Source: Bryobacterales bacterium (GTDB lineage: Bacteria; Acidobacteriota; Terriglobia; Bryobacterales; Bryobacteraceae). From it: a stretch of 64,000 nucleotides of DNA. The stretch covers positions 1 to 64,000 of the forward strand of contig PMUP01000044.1 of assembly GCA_003166865.1 (NCBI GenBank), read 5' to 3'. The position numbers were made by a program, and so were the translations under genes. Positions 1 to 8,568 of this stretch are shown piece after piece; the stretch's first letter is position 1; each line of letters opens with the position of its first letter. Under the pieces are notes generated by a model that was not told the DNA's origin, made no database searches, and was given only the letters and a program-made list of their open reading frames with translations.

Positions 1-108
1 TATCGCAGTGGACGCACGGTGCGTGAGGTGGCGCGCGAAACAAGCGGCATCCCCGAGGAGCGTCTCAACGCGTTGCTCGATCCGCGCAGCCAGACCGGCG
101 CCGACTAG
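1..108 (+). CDS. Fumarase/aspartase superfamily enzyme, C-terminal fragment
   Basis: The window opens inside an open frame read from base 1 to a TAG at 106-108, leaving 35 residues. The tail contains SGRTVREVARE and ends LLDPRSQTG, which resembles the short C-terminal helical domain of class II fumarate hydratase and aspartate ammonia-lyase. Those enzymes add water or ammonia across fumarate in the cytoplasm. The catalytic loop lies upstream of the window, so the substrate cannot be decided. Its stop overlaps the stop of the convergent SRPBCC gene (shared CTAG, 105-108). Confidence 0.68.
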   Translation, partial: YRSGRTVREVARETSGIPEERLNALLDPRSQTGAD

Positions 109-512
109 AACCGCTCTGCCAGCTTCGATAGGACCCAGGTCCAGCCTTGCTCGTGCCGGCGTCCCATTTCATCGTCCGGCACACCAGAGTGGCGCAAAGT
201 GACGTCGGTCTGGTCGCCACGCGGCTCGAACGTCACGGCCACGACGGATTCGACACCTTGGGTTCCTTCAGACACCCACGTGTACTCCACTCGGTGCGGG
301 CGTTCGATCCGCACGAAGCGCCCATAATGCGGCCACGTTCGCCCTTCGTGTTTCACTGCCAGATAGAAGAGCCCGTCCACGATCGGGTTCAGGATGACGC
401 GCTCCGCGCCGAACCACGGCCCCCCGGGACTCTTCGGGTCCATCCATACTTCAAATACTTTCTCGGCGGACGCGGGAATCGCGCGGGTGACGGTTATTTC
501 GGTGAGCTTCAT
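105..512 (-). CDS. SRPBCC / AHSA1-like domain protein
   Basis: A 135-residue single-domain protein. The N-terminal strand (TEITVTRAIPASAEKVFEVW), the WFGAERV segment and the C-terminal helix beginning HEQGWTWVLSKL fit the AHSA1 (activator of Hsp90 ATPase-like) branch of the SRPBCC ligand-binding fold. Such proteins bind a hydrophobic ligand in a deep cavity; the ligand here is unknown. It starts at ATG 512, overlapping the ArsR stop by four bases (ATGA), so the two genes are very probably translationally coupled. ArsR plus AHSA1 is a common bacterial pair. Length is normal for the family. Confidence 0.85.
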   Translation of the reverse strand: MKLTEITVTRAIPASAEKVFEVWMDPKSPGGPWFGAERVILNPIVDGLFYLAVKHEGRTWPHYGRFVRIERPHRVEYTWVSEGTQGVESVVAVTFEPRGDQTDVTLRHSGVPDDEMGRRHEQGWTWVLSKLAERF

Positions 513-838
513 TGTGATTTTTCCTGTTTTGCGGCGAAGAACCCCGCGAGTCGATCGAGGCGTGCATTCCAGAAGCGCTCATATCTCGAGATCCACCGAG
601 CTACATCGCGCAGGGGCTCGGCGGATAATTCGAGCGTGTTCTCGCGCCCCTGACGGGTACGTTGCACCAGCCCGGCGCGCTCCAGGACCCTGACGTGCTT
701 GCAGAAACCGGTGAGCGACATCGAGAACGGTCGCGCGACGTCGGAGATGCGGGCCGGTCCACGCGCGAGCCGGCCGATGATCGCCCGCCGCGTCGGATCA
801 GAAATCGCCAGCATGACATGATCCAGGTTGCTCGCCAT
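509..838 (-). CDS. ArsR-family winged-helix transcriptional regulator
   Basis: A 109-residue protein with the ArsR/SmtB winged helix-turn-helix: a first helix with SDPTRRAIIGRLARGPARI, a recognition helix around SMSLTGFCKHVRVLERAGLV, and a wing with RQGRENTLEL. It lacks the CVC metal-binding box of arsenic sensors, as is usual for the branch paired with AHSA1 proteins, so the signal is probably not a metal. It is the first gene of a two-gene operon. The palindrome just upstream (859-874) is a plausible autoregulatory operator. Confidence 0.88.
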   Translation of the reverse strand: MASNLDHVMLAISDPTRRAIIGRLARGPARISDVARPFSMSLTGFCKHVRVLERAGLVQRTRQGRENTLELSAEPLRDVARWISRYERFWNARLDRLAGFFAAKQEKSQ

Positions 839-841
839 GAG

Positions 842-874
842 TGAACCTAAAGAGATACTGAACCTATCGGTTCA
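842..874 (-). promoter_or_regulatory. Candidate ArsR operator: perfect palindrome with an extra half-site
   Basis: A perfect inverted repeat TGAACC-TATC-GGTTCA lies at 859-874, 21 bases upstream of the regulator start, with a third copy of TGAACC(T) at 842-848. On the minus strand a TTGACA hexamer (897-902) stands just upstream, so the palindrome would overlap the core promoter and leader. This arrangement is typical for autorepression by an ArsR protein. The binding itself is inferred. Confidence 0.5.
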
Positions 875-913
875 CTGTCGCACTTGGCAAGCCGCCTGTC
901 AACTATCGAGCTA

Positions 914-1675
914 TCAGAGCGTTCGCACCATGCCTCCGTCTACAAGCAAATTTTGTCCCGTCAAGTAAGAGGCTTCTGGAGACAAAAGGAAGGCCACGAC
1001 CTTTCCGATTTCCTCCACGTCCCCGTATCGCGCCATCGGGATATCGCTTGCAAGGATCGCCGACGCCGACGGCGGCCCCGTTTGGATAAATCCCGGCAAG
1101 ACCGAGTTCACCCGGATGCCATGGGGCGCACAGTACTCGGCGAAAACGCGCGTCCAGGCCGAAAGGCCAGCCCGGAAGACAGCCGACACGGGACGCTCCA
1201 ACTCCGGGCGGACGGCGGCATAGCTGGACAGATTCACTATGCAGCCGCTTCCCTGCTCGCGCATGATCGGTGTGACAAGCCGCGCCATCTGAATCACGCT
1301 CCGAATAATGAGTTCAAATCCCTCCTGCCATTGCTCGTCAGTCAGAGCCAGCAGTTCTCCCTTTGCAGGATGTCCTGTGTTGTTCACGACACCATCGATT
1401 CGACCGTAGGCCGCCATGGTCTGTTCGACCAGTCTCTTCAGGTCATCGCCTTCCTGCACCGAACCGACCGTCGCGATTCCACCCAGCTCGCGCGCCAACT
1501 CGGTGACCGCGCTAGATCGCGCCAGAAGCGAAACGCGATATCCGCGAGTAGCCAGCAAGCGGGCGACGCCTGCGCCGATACCCTTGCTGGCGGCGGTTAC
1601 AAGAGCAACCGGGCCATTTATTTCCTTCGCGTCCACTGTTATAGAATACAGGTCTATCGTCATCCGGGATTCCAT
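914..1675 (-). CDS. SDR-family oxidoreductase with degenerate active site
   Basis: A Rossmann-fold short-chain dehydrogenase/reductase of 253 residues from ATG 1675 (an in-frame ATG at 1663 is the alternative). The cofactor loop (VTAASKGIG), the NNTG element, the catalytic-serine strand (IVNLSS) and the C-terminal PGF motif are present. The expected tyrosine and lysine of YxxxK, 13 and 17 residues after the second serine, are serine and arginine (segment PVSAVFRAGL). Some SDR subgroups carry such replacements, so reduced or different catalysis is possible. The gene is divergent from the MFS gene and the two 5' ends touch at base 1675. Confidence 0.85.
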   Translation of the reverse strand: MESRMTIDLYSITVDAKEINGPVALVTAASKGIGAGVARLLATRGYRVSLLARSSAVTELARELGGIATVGSVQEGDDLKRLVEQTMAAYGRIDGVVNNTGHPAKGELLALTDEQWQEGFELIIRSVIQMARLVTPIMREQGSGCIVNLSSYAAVRPELERPVSAVFRAGLSAWTRVFAEYCAPHGIRVNSVLPGFIQTGPPSASAILASDIPMARYGDVEEIGKVVAFLLSPEASYLTGQNLLVDGGMVRTL

Positions 1676-2937
1676 TGAGCTCTGATACTTCGAGAAACGA
1701 CTCGCAAGGCTGGCCGGCACTGGGCGGCGGCTGTCTTATGAACATTGCGCTCGGCACTTACTATGCGTGGAGCGTATTCGTCCCCGCGCTCGAGCGCGAA
1801 TTCGGATGGAGCCGCACACAAACGTCGCTGGTGCCTACCATCGACATGGTGATGGTCGCCTCGATGTTTTTGGTGGCAGGGTTTCTGCAGCGCCGAATTG
1901 GGCCGCGACCTATCGCTGCGATCGGGGGCGCCCTGTACGCTGGCGGGCTGCTGCTTGCAAGCTGGACACAGTCCCTGCCGATGCTTTATCTCACGTGGGG
2001 CGTGATGGTGGGCGCCGGTATCGGCTTTGGCTACCTGGTGCCGATCACCGTTATCTCGAAATGGTTTCCCCACCATCGGGGCCTCGCCAACGGCTTGGCG
2101 ATAGGAATTTTCGCCGCGGGCTCCGGCCTCTTCGGCCCTCTTGCGGGCCTGCTGGTGGAGCGTATCGGCTGGCGCGCGACCTTTCAGATTCTAGCCGGAA
2201 TCTTCTTCGTGTTTACAATGGCCGGCGCTTACCTGCTGAAGGATCCGCCTCCGGGATACACGGGCCCGGCCAGAAAATCTACCGGTGCGGGACACCCTGG
2301 CGCGCATCACGTTGACGTACCAACCGCGCAGGTGCTTCGAAGCCCGATTTTTCTGGCGCTGTGGGTCGCATACGCGCTGGGCACCACTGCTGGCACCATG
2401 GTTATCAGCCAGCTGGTTCCTTTCGCGCGATCGGCGGGTTTGACCGCGAAGACCGCCGCATTCGCCATCACAATCGGCGCCATCGGGAGCGCATCGGGAA
2501 GGTTCTTTTCGGGCTGGTTCTCCGACCACCTCGGCCGCCTGCATACCTTGCGTGCCGTCATCATGACCTCCATGGTTGTCACGCCGATGCTGTATGTCTG
2601 GCGCGAGGACATACTCGCGTTTTATGTGCTGCTGTTTTTCGTGTACTACTGCTACGGCACGCAGTTATCCGTCTATACTGCCTTGGCGGGGGACTTCTGG
2701 GGCACCAAGTATCTGGCGACGAACTATGGATTGCTCTTGCTGGCGTGGGGCTTTGCCGGGGTGATGGGGCCGGTGCTCGGCGCGCGCGTCTTCGTAAGCA
2801 CGGGCGCGTATCAATACGCGTTCTTCGTTTCAGCCGGACTGGCGTGTGCAGCGCTCATCATCCTCAGCATTGTCCGCACACCGCAACCCGCGGCAATTGC
2901 GCAGACTCCTGCCATGGCCACTGGGAATGTGAGCTAG
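1675..2937 (+). CDS. MFS transporter, oxalate/formate antiporter (OFA)-like
   Basis: A 420-residue, twelve-helix inner-membrane carrier. The first helix carries LGTYYAWSVF and is followed by FGWSRTQTSLV, both characteristic of the OFA branch of the major facilitator superfamily, which exchanges or co-transports small carboxylates. The loop between helices 2 and 3 has QRRIGPRP and the second half has SGRFFSGWFSDHLGR. A TTG at 1675 is taken as start because the ATG at 1738 would cut helix 1 in half. The 3' end overlaps the next, convergent gene by four bases. The substrate is not determined by the sequence. Confidence 0.85.
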   Translation: MSSDTSRNDSQGWPALGGGCLMNIALGTYYAWSVFVPALEREFGWSRTQTSLVPTIDMVMVASMFLVAGFLQRRIGPRPIAAIGGALYAGGLLLASWTQSLPMLYLTWGVMVGAGIGFGYLVPITVISKWFPHHRGLANGLAIGIFAAGSGLFGPLAGLLVERIGWRATFQILAGIFFVFTMAGAYLLKDPPPGYTGPARKSTGAGHPGAHHVDVPTAQVLRSPIFLALWVAYALGTTAGTMVISQLVPFARSAGLTAKTAAFAITIGAIGSASGRFFSGWFSDHLGRLHTLRAVIMTSMVVTPMLYVWREDILAFYVLLFFVYYCYGTQLSVYTALAGDFWGTKYLATNYGLLLLAWGFAGVMGPVLGARVFVSTGAYQYAFFVSAGLACAALIILSIVRTPQPAAIAQTPAMATGNVS

Positions 2938-3725
2938 AAACGCGGCAAGCGCCGCAAGAAACCGTAGCTGGGGCCATAGCCCGCGAGATCCACCGCATGC
3001 GCGGGACGCCAGTTCCAATCCATCGCTCCAATGTATCGCACATCCGCGCGATGGCGTCCCATCAAAATCACGTACAACTTGCGTTGCGGATAAGCGAGCA
3101 ATTCGTATTGCTCGGCTGATTGCGCACCCGAGCCGGAGCGCCAGCGCTCGGCCTGCGGCGGTCCCAATACGCGCACTACCGCCGAGTAGTCGTCATCCGG
3201 CGTAAACGGCAAATCCGCCTGACTCAGTGGCTCATAGAATGCCCGCGTTGCGATCACACCACCGTGAAACAAGCTGATCGCCAAGACGCACCCCGCTACC
3301 CCGATTGCGACGCCGCCCAGCACCAGCTTTCCGACGCGCGAGCTGCTGTCGCTCTCCAATCGGATTCCAACCACGACCGCGCCATCCGCGGGTGGCCGCG
3401 CTAGACGCGGGCGCGGAACATCGTTCACCGCGCGCGGCATTTCGATCACGCGGCGTTCAGCCGGCCAGACTGCCCCCGATCGATACTCCAGCTCCGCCAG
3501 CAGACCCACGATCATCACCGGCGCGTCCACGCGCGAGATCTCGCCCACATAGCGGCGCGGCACCGAAACTTCCTCGTTCGTTTTCGTGTTGCGGACCAGC
3601 ACCTCCGACCAAGTGGCGCTGCGATAGATCCATTCGTTGTGGCCCGCATTCAGGATGGCCGGGTAAAACGAGAACGGCCGGCCGCCCAGCTGCGCGAGAG
3701 GCGACGGGATCGGCGGAACAGCCAT
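2934..3725 (-). CDS. Conserved acidobacterial protein with one membrane segment
   Basis: A 263-residue protein. The N-terminal third contains FYPAILNAGHNEWIYRSATW and SEVLVRNTKTNEEVSVPRRYVGEISRVD, a block I associate with acidobacterial hypotheticals. One hydrophobic helix lies near residues 132-155 (VLGGVAIGVAGCVLAISLF), and the rest should lie on one side of the inner membrane. The C-terminal part has YELLAYPQRKLYVILMGR, a likely beta-rich domain. No catalytic motif was recognised. It is convergent with the MFS gene and tandem with the following minus-strand gene. Confidence 0.7.
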   Translation of the reverse strand: MAVPPIPSPLAQLGGRPFSFYPAILNAGHNEWIYRSATWSEVLVRNTKTNEEVSVPRRYVGEISRVDAPVMIVGLLAELEYRSGAVWPAERRVIEMPRAVNDVPRPRLARPPADGAVVVGIRLESDSSSRVGKLVLGGVAIGVAGCVLAISLFHGGVIATRAFYEPLSQADLPFTPDDDYSAVVRVLGPPQAERWRSGSGAQSAEQYELLAYPQRKLYVILMGRHRADVRYIGAMDWNWRPAHAVDLAGYGPSYGFLRRLPRF

Positions 3726-3751
3726 TGGTTCTATCTTAATCCCAGTGTTCC

Positions 3752-4552
3752 TTACGGCGAGGGAGGCGGGGTGCGGGGCTTATGGTGGAAAAACTTCTCG
3801 TGAATGTCGGGCCAGAATTCCGGCAAAAGATTGGTAAGCGCGGTGGCCGCCGCGCTGGTCGCAAATCGATAGCCCACCTCACCGGCGCTCACGCTGCTGT
3901 CCGGATAATAGGCGTTTGACAGCGCGATGCCCATGCCCATTCCGAGGACCCCCGAAAAATTAAATCTGCCCTTTCCCGCGTCCGTGCGCGTGACCACCAC
4001 GCGGCTCAATGCGTAGCCCACGCGGTACCAGACACCGAACTCGGGCCCCCTCCGGAAATAGCGCGGGTCTTCGTGGAACAGAGATGCGAACACAGCGTCC
4101 TGAAAGAAATTCTGCGTGGTGACATCGGCCACCGCCGCTCCGAACCGCTCCCCATACGGGCCAGCACCCTCGCCATACTTCGGATTTTGATTGTCCACCT
4201 GCGAGAGCGCGGCTCCGGCGGCCGCGGAACCAACCGTGAACGGATCGAACGTCTCCTTGGCGAACAGCCGGAACTTCTGTTTCACGGTGAGAGGCGACAC
4301 CTTCTCCGTCGGGTCCTCCACCGTCAAGTAATTCGGAATCAGGCCAAGAATCCGGTCGTGGTTGATGGAGTCATCGGTGGCGAGCGGGATATCGACGGCG
4401 GCCGTGGCATCGCCGGACGCCGAAGTATCACTGGACGCCGAGGGGGCCGGCTGTGCCGGAGTTTGCGCGACTGCGCCAGAAGCAAGGATTAAAAAGAAGG
4501 GAAGGAACGCTGCGGCAGTTGCGCGTCTTGAATGTTCAGGGCAAAGTTTCAA
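3752..4552 (-). CDS. Secreted acidobacterial hypothetical protein
   Basis: About 266 residues with a clear signal peptide (hydrophobic AAAFLPFFLILASGAVA, cleavage near AVAQT). A TTG at 4552 is preferred because it follows a GGAGG on the minus strand and gives a short basic signal-peptide n-region; the upstream ATG at 4591 would add 13 residues without a ribosome binding site. The mature part starts with an Ala/Ser-rich linker, then KQKFRLFAKETFDPF and FHEDPRYFRRG. A glycine-rich stretch and alternating hydrophobic segments follow, which suggests an outer-membrane-associated beta protein. No enzyme motif is visible. Confidence 0.65.
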   Translation of the reverse strand: MKLCPEHSRRATAAAFLPFFLILASGAVAQTPAQPAPSASSDTSASGDATAAVDIPLATDDSINHDRILGLIPNYLTVEDPTEKVSPLTVKQKFRLFAKETFDPFTVGSAAAGAALSQVDNQNPKYGEGAGPYGERFGAAVADVTTQNFFQDAVFASLFHEDPRYFRRGPEFGVWYRVGYALSRVVVTRTDAGKGRFNFSGVLGMGMGIALSNAYYPDSSVSAGEVGYRFATSAAATALTNLLPEFWPDIHEKFFHHKPRTPPPSP

Positions 4553-4645
4553 ACATCCTCCACCGCCAGAATCCCGTGCACCATTGTACATGGAACGATG
4601 GCGGCTCTTCGCGCGGTTACACGGAAAGTAATAGAATAAGCAGTC

Positions 4646-5872
4646 ATGATCGCAACGCCCGCTTCGCCGTCTTTGGAACGGCAGTTACGAAATCGGCGCA
4701 ACTTTCTCAAGTTTCTCGCGGCCAGCCCACTGTTCGCTGCGATGCCGGCCGGCGCTTGGCAGACCCATACTCTCGATGAAGTGCTGGCCAATCCAAAAGA
4801 CGCGTTGGACGTGATGGATTTCGAAGCCGCCGCTCACAAAGCGCTGCCGCCCGCGCACTGGGGTTACATGGCCTCGGGCGTGGACGACAACGTGACGCGC
4901 GACGCCAACCACGAAGCTTACAAACATATACAACTCCGCCCGCGCAAGCTGGTGGATGTCTCCAAGATCGACACGCGCGTGGAACTCTTCGGAACCACCT
5001 GGGACAGTCCCATCTTCTTTTGTCCGGTGGGTGGGCAAGGGATGTTTAACGTGGACGGCGAGCTTAGCACGGCTCGCGCCGCTCAAGCCAAGAGAACTTT
5101 GCAGATTCTCTCGACGGCTAGTTCGCACAGTGTCGAAGATGTGATCAAGGCACGCGGCGGACCGGTTTGGTATCAGCTCTACGCGGTTTCAAACTGGGGA
5201 CTGACGGAGAAAGTGGCCAAGCGAGCCGAAGATGCCGGCTGTCCCGTGATGGCGTGGACCATCGATCTGCTGGCCGGCCGAAACACCGAGACAGCCTCCC
5301 GTTTGCGGCGCATCGACACCAGGGAGTGCGCCTCTTGTCACGGCGAACCGTTCAACTCTCACCGGCCGATGTACGATGCCATCGATATGAAAGGCGTCAC
5401 CATGAATTCCCCGGCGTTCACCTGGGAGCACGTGGATCGCTTGAAGAAAGCCACGCGCATGAAGTTGGTGCTGAAAGGCATCGAGACCCGCGAAGACGCC
5501 CGGCTGTGCGTCGAACATGGCGTCGACGGCATCCTGGTATCGAATCACGGCGGACGCGCCACCGAAACCTATCGCGCCACCATCGAGTGCCTGCCCGAAG
5601 TGGTGGACGGCGTAGCCGGCCGCATTCCGGTGATGGTGGATGGAGGCATCCGCCGCGGAACCGATGTTTACAAAGCTCTGGCGTTCGGCGCGCGCGCCGT
5701 GGGCATCGGGCGTCCCTATATCTGGGGGCTATCGGCGTTCGGGCAGCCGGGCGTGGAACGTGTGATCGATATTCTGCGCGGCGAGTTCGAGCTCACCATG
5801 AAGCAGTGCGGTGCGCGGTCGCTGGTAGAGATTACGCGATCGAGCGTGATGTACCGCGAAAACGCCTCTTGA
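4646..5872 (+). CDS. Tat-exported FMN-dependent alpha-hydroxy-acid oxidase/dehydrogenase with CxxCH motif
   Basis: A 408-residue member of the FMN-dependent alpha-hydroxy-acid oxidase family (lactate/glycolate/mandelate oxidases). A twin-arginine signal is visible at residues 17-22 (RRNFLK), so the folded enzyme is probably exported. The TIM barrel shows K277 and the catalytic SNHGGR block with H301 and R304, followed by the phosphate-binding VDGGIRRG and GRPYIWG. Residues 228-232 are CASCH, inside the segment corresponding to the mobile active-site lid, and read as a cytochrome c type heme-attachment motif. This would allow electron transfer to a cytochrome instead of oxygen. Substrate and heme attachment are inference. 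Confidence 0.85.
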   Translation: MIATPASPSLERQLRNRRNFLKFLAASPLFAAMPAGAWQTHTLDEVLANPKDALDVMDFEAAAHKALPPAHWGYMASGVDDNVTRDANHEAYKHIQLRPRKLVDVSKIDTRVELFGTTWDSPIFFCPVGGQGMFNVDGELSTARAAQAKRTLQILSTASSHSVEDVIKARGGPVWYQLYAVSNWGLTEKVAKRAEDAGCPVMAWTIDLLAGRNTETASRLRRIDTRECASCHGEPFNSHRPMYDAIDMKGVTMNSPAFTWEHVDRLKKATRMKLVLKGIETREDARLCVEHGVDGILVSNHGGRATETYRATIECLPEVVDGVAGRIPVMVDGGIRRGTDVYKALAFGARAVGIGRPYIWGLSAFGQPGVERVIDILRGEFELTMKQCGARSLVEITRSSVMYRENAS

Positions 5873-6566
5873 TAAAGACGATCCCGAGGAGGAAAAGACC
5901 GCCGGTCGCAATAGAGATAGATCCGGGCTCCGGCACGGGATTCACCTCAATCGAGACCGAATCCACCGACGCTGAATCAACGGGATCGGCCGCGAGGGTA
6001 ATCAGATATGGGTCGGTCGAGTTGGGGTTGAAGCCCAGAGACGACGAAAGAAAACTGAACGACAGATTCTCGGAATTTTGAAATCCGTCATCTGTCGATA
6101 AGTTCCTCGTGGATGTCTCGGCGCCGGAAGCAGCACCTGACCAGTATGAGTTGTCGGGTAGGAGCGTTGCTGGGTCGAAGGTAACCGTCGCGGCCGTCAC
6201 CTGATTAGTAATGGTGAGGGAATACGTGTACGCTGATAACGAATCGGTTCCAGTATATACCGAGAAGCTGAAATCCCACAGCGCGTCGCCTCCGCTAGTA
6301 CCCAGTGGAACGGTGTAGTCGTTGCTGCTCGGGGTTATCGGGCCCACGAAACGCTGGATTGCGCTCAGCCCAAGCTCCAAAGAGCTCCCATCGCTGTTGG
6401 TTGCATTGAGAACTGTAAAGCCTGCATTGACTCCACCTGTCCCGTTGTAGAAGCCCCCCGGAGAGCTAAGCGGAGCATCAAAGGACAAAGTAGATGCCGA
6501 CACGGGAGCGAGGGCACCGACGCAAACACCGGCGGAAAGTACTGCCAAGCACGCGAACTGCTTCAT
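5832..6566 (-). CDS. PEP-CTERM sorting-domain protein
   Basis: A 244-residue secreted protein from ATG 6566, where a signal peptide begins (MKQFACLAVLSAGVCVGALA, cleavage near VSAST); a longer frame to 6638 would bury it. The C-terminus carries VPEPGS, a hydrophobic helix (IATGGLFLLGIVFI) and an arginine cluster, the hallmark of proteins processed by an exosortase. The body is Ser/Thr/Asn-rich and beta-rich with no enzymatic motif. No exosortase gene is in the window. The last 41 bases overlap the convergent hydroxy-acid oxidase gene. Confidence 0.85.
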   Translation of the reverse strand: MKQFACLAVLSAGVCVGALAPVSASTLSFDAPLSSPGGFYNGTGGVNAGFTVLNATNSDGSSLELGLSAIQRFVGPITPSSNDYTVPLGTSGGDALWDFSFSVYTGTDSLSAYTYSLTITNQVTAATVTFDPATLLPDNSYWSGAASGAETSTRNLSTDDGFQNSENLSFSFLSSSLGFNPNSTDPYLITLAADPVDSASVDSVSIEVNPVPEPGSISIATGGLFLLGIVFIKRRFRGTSRSIA

Positions 6567-6676
6567 GGTAGCTACAACCTTTTCTGCCCCAAATGGAGGA
6601 ACCACGTGACGCTCCTCGATGGTAGCATCATGCGACACCCGTCAGACATATTCATCAGACTCGGTAGAATGAGGGA

Positions 6677-6916
6677 ATGCCCGAAGAGAAGCCCGCGGCC
6701 AGCTTCGAGACTGGACTCCAGCAGCTCGAACTGATCGTCAAAGAAATGGAGAGCGGGGAGCTGCCGCTCGAGCGCGCCCTCGAGCTGTTCGAAAAAGGAA
6801 TGCAACTGAGCGAAACCTGCCGCAAGCAATTGGAAGAGGCCGAGACGCGCATCGAGCTGCTGATCCGCAAGGGCGACAAGGTCCAAGCGGAACCGTTCCG
6901 GCCCGACAAAGCATGA
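6677..6916 (+). CDS. xseB: Exodeoxyribonuclease VII small subunit
   Basis: A 79-residue helical protein with the XseB signature: SFETGLQQLELIVKEMESG, then LPLERALELFEKGMQLSETC and a charged C-terminal helix. XseB packs along the XseA large subunit to form exonuclease VII, which degrades single-stranded DNA. xseA is not in the window. It starts at ATG 6677 immediately after GAGGGA. It begins a plus-strand run (xseB, prenyl synthase, tlyA, nadK), a common bacterial order in which xseB precedes the prenyl synthase. Confidence 0.93.
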   Translation: MPEEKPAASFETGLQQLELIVKEMESGELPLERALELFEKGMQLSETCRKQLEEAETRIELLIRKGDKVQAEPFRPDKA

Positions 6917-6926
6917 AGGTCAATGC

Positions 6927-7829
<903 letters not shown>

Positions 7830-7839
7830 GGCCTTTTCA

Positions 7840-8568
7840 ATGAAAGTCCGACAGCGCCTCGATCTGCTGGTCGTCGAGCGCGGCCTCGCCGAATCGCGCG
7901 AGAAAGCGCGGGCGCTGATTCTGGCCGGGCATGTGCTCGTCAACGGGCAAAAGGCAGACAAGGCCGGCGCCAACGTCGACACCGGCGCCAAAATCGAAAT
8001 GCTCGCGCAACCGCGCTATGTCGGCCGAGGCGGATTGAAACTGGAAGCCGCGCTCGATCACTTCGGAATTGCGGTGGCCGGCAAAGTCTGCCTGGACGTT
8101 GGCTCTTCCACCGGCGGATTCACCGATTGCCTGCTGCAACGCGGCGCCGCGCGCGTCTATGCGATCGACGCCGGCACCGGACAACTCGACTGGAAATTGC
8201 GCAACGACCCGCGCGTGATTGTTCACGAACAGGTGAACGCCCGGTATCTCAACCGATCCCAAGTGCCGGAGCCCATCGATCTAGCGGTTTGCGATGTGAG
8301 TTTCATCTCCATCACAATGATCTTACCGGCCCTGGCCGGCCTTCTCGCCAGCCACGCGGAAATGGTTATTCTGGTGAAGCCTCAATTCGAGCTGGAACGG
8401 CATCAAGTAGGCAAGGGAGGAATTATTCGCGATCCCGCTTTGCACCTTCAGGCCTGCCGGCGCGTGGAACAGGCCGTTCAGACGCTGGGCTTTCACGCAC
8501 AAATCATTCCCTCGCCCGTGCTGGGAGCGGAAGGCAATAAGGAGTTCCTTTTGCATGCCAGACATTAA
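7840..8568 (+). CDS. tlyA: TlyA-family rRNA (cytidine-2'-O)-methyltransferase / hemolysin A family
   Basis: A 242-residue protein starting at ATG 7840, ten bases after ispA; the open frame reaches further upstream but that part is the antisense-like shadow of ispA. Residues 1-60 form an S4 RNA-binding domain (RLDLLVVERGLAESREKARALI). A Rossmann methyltransferase domain follows with LDVGSSTGGFTDCLL for S-adenosylmethionine and VCDVSFISI downstream. The family 2'-O-methylates cytidines in 16S and 23S rRNA. The 3' end overlaps nadK by 14 bases. Confidence 0.9.
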   Translation: MKVRQRLDLLVVERGLAESREKARALILAGHVLVNGQKADKAGANVDTGAKIEMLAQPRYVGRGGLKLEAALDHFGIAVAGKVCLDVGSSTGGFTDCLLQRGAARVYAIDAGTGQLDWKLRNDPRVIVHEQVNARYLNRSQVPEPIDLAVCDVSFISITMILPALAGLLASHAEMVILVKPQFELERHQVGKGGIIRDPALHLQACRRVEQAVQTLGFHAQIIPSPVLGAEGNKEFLLHARH

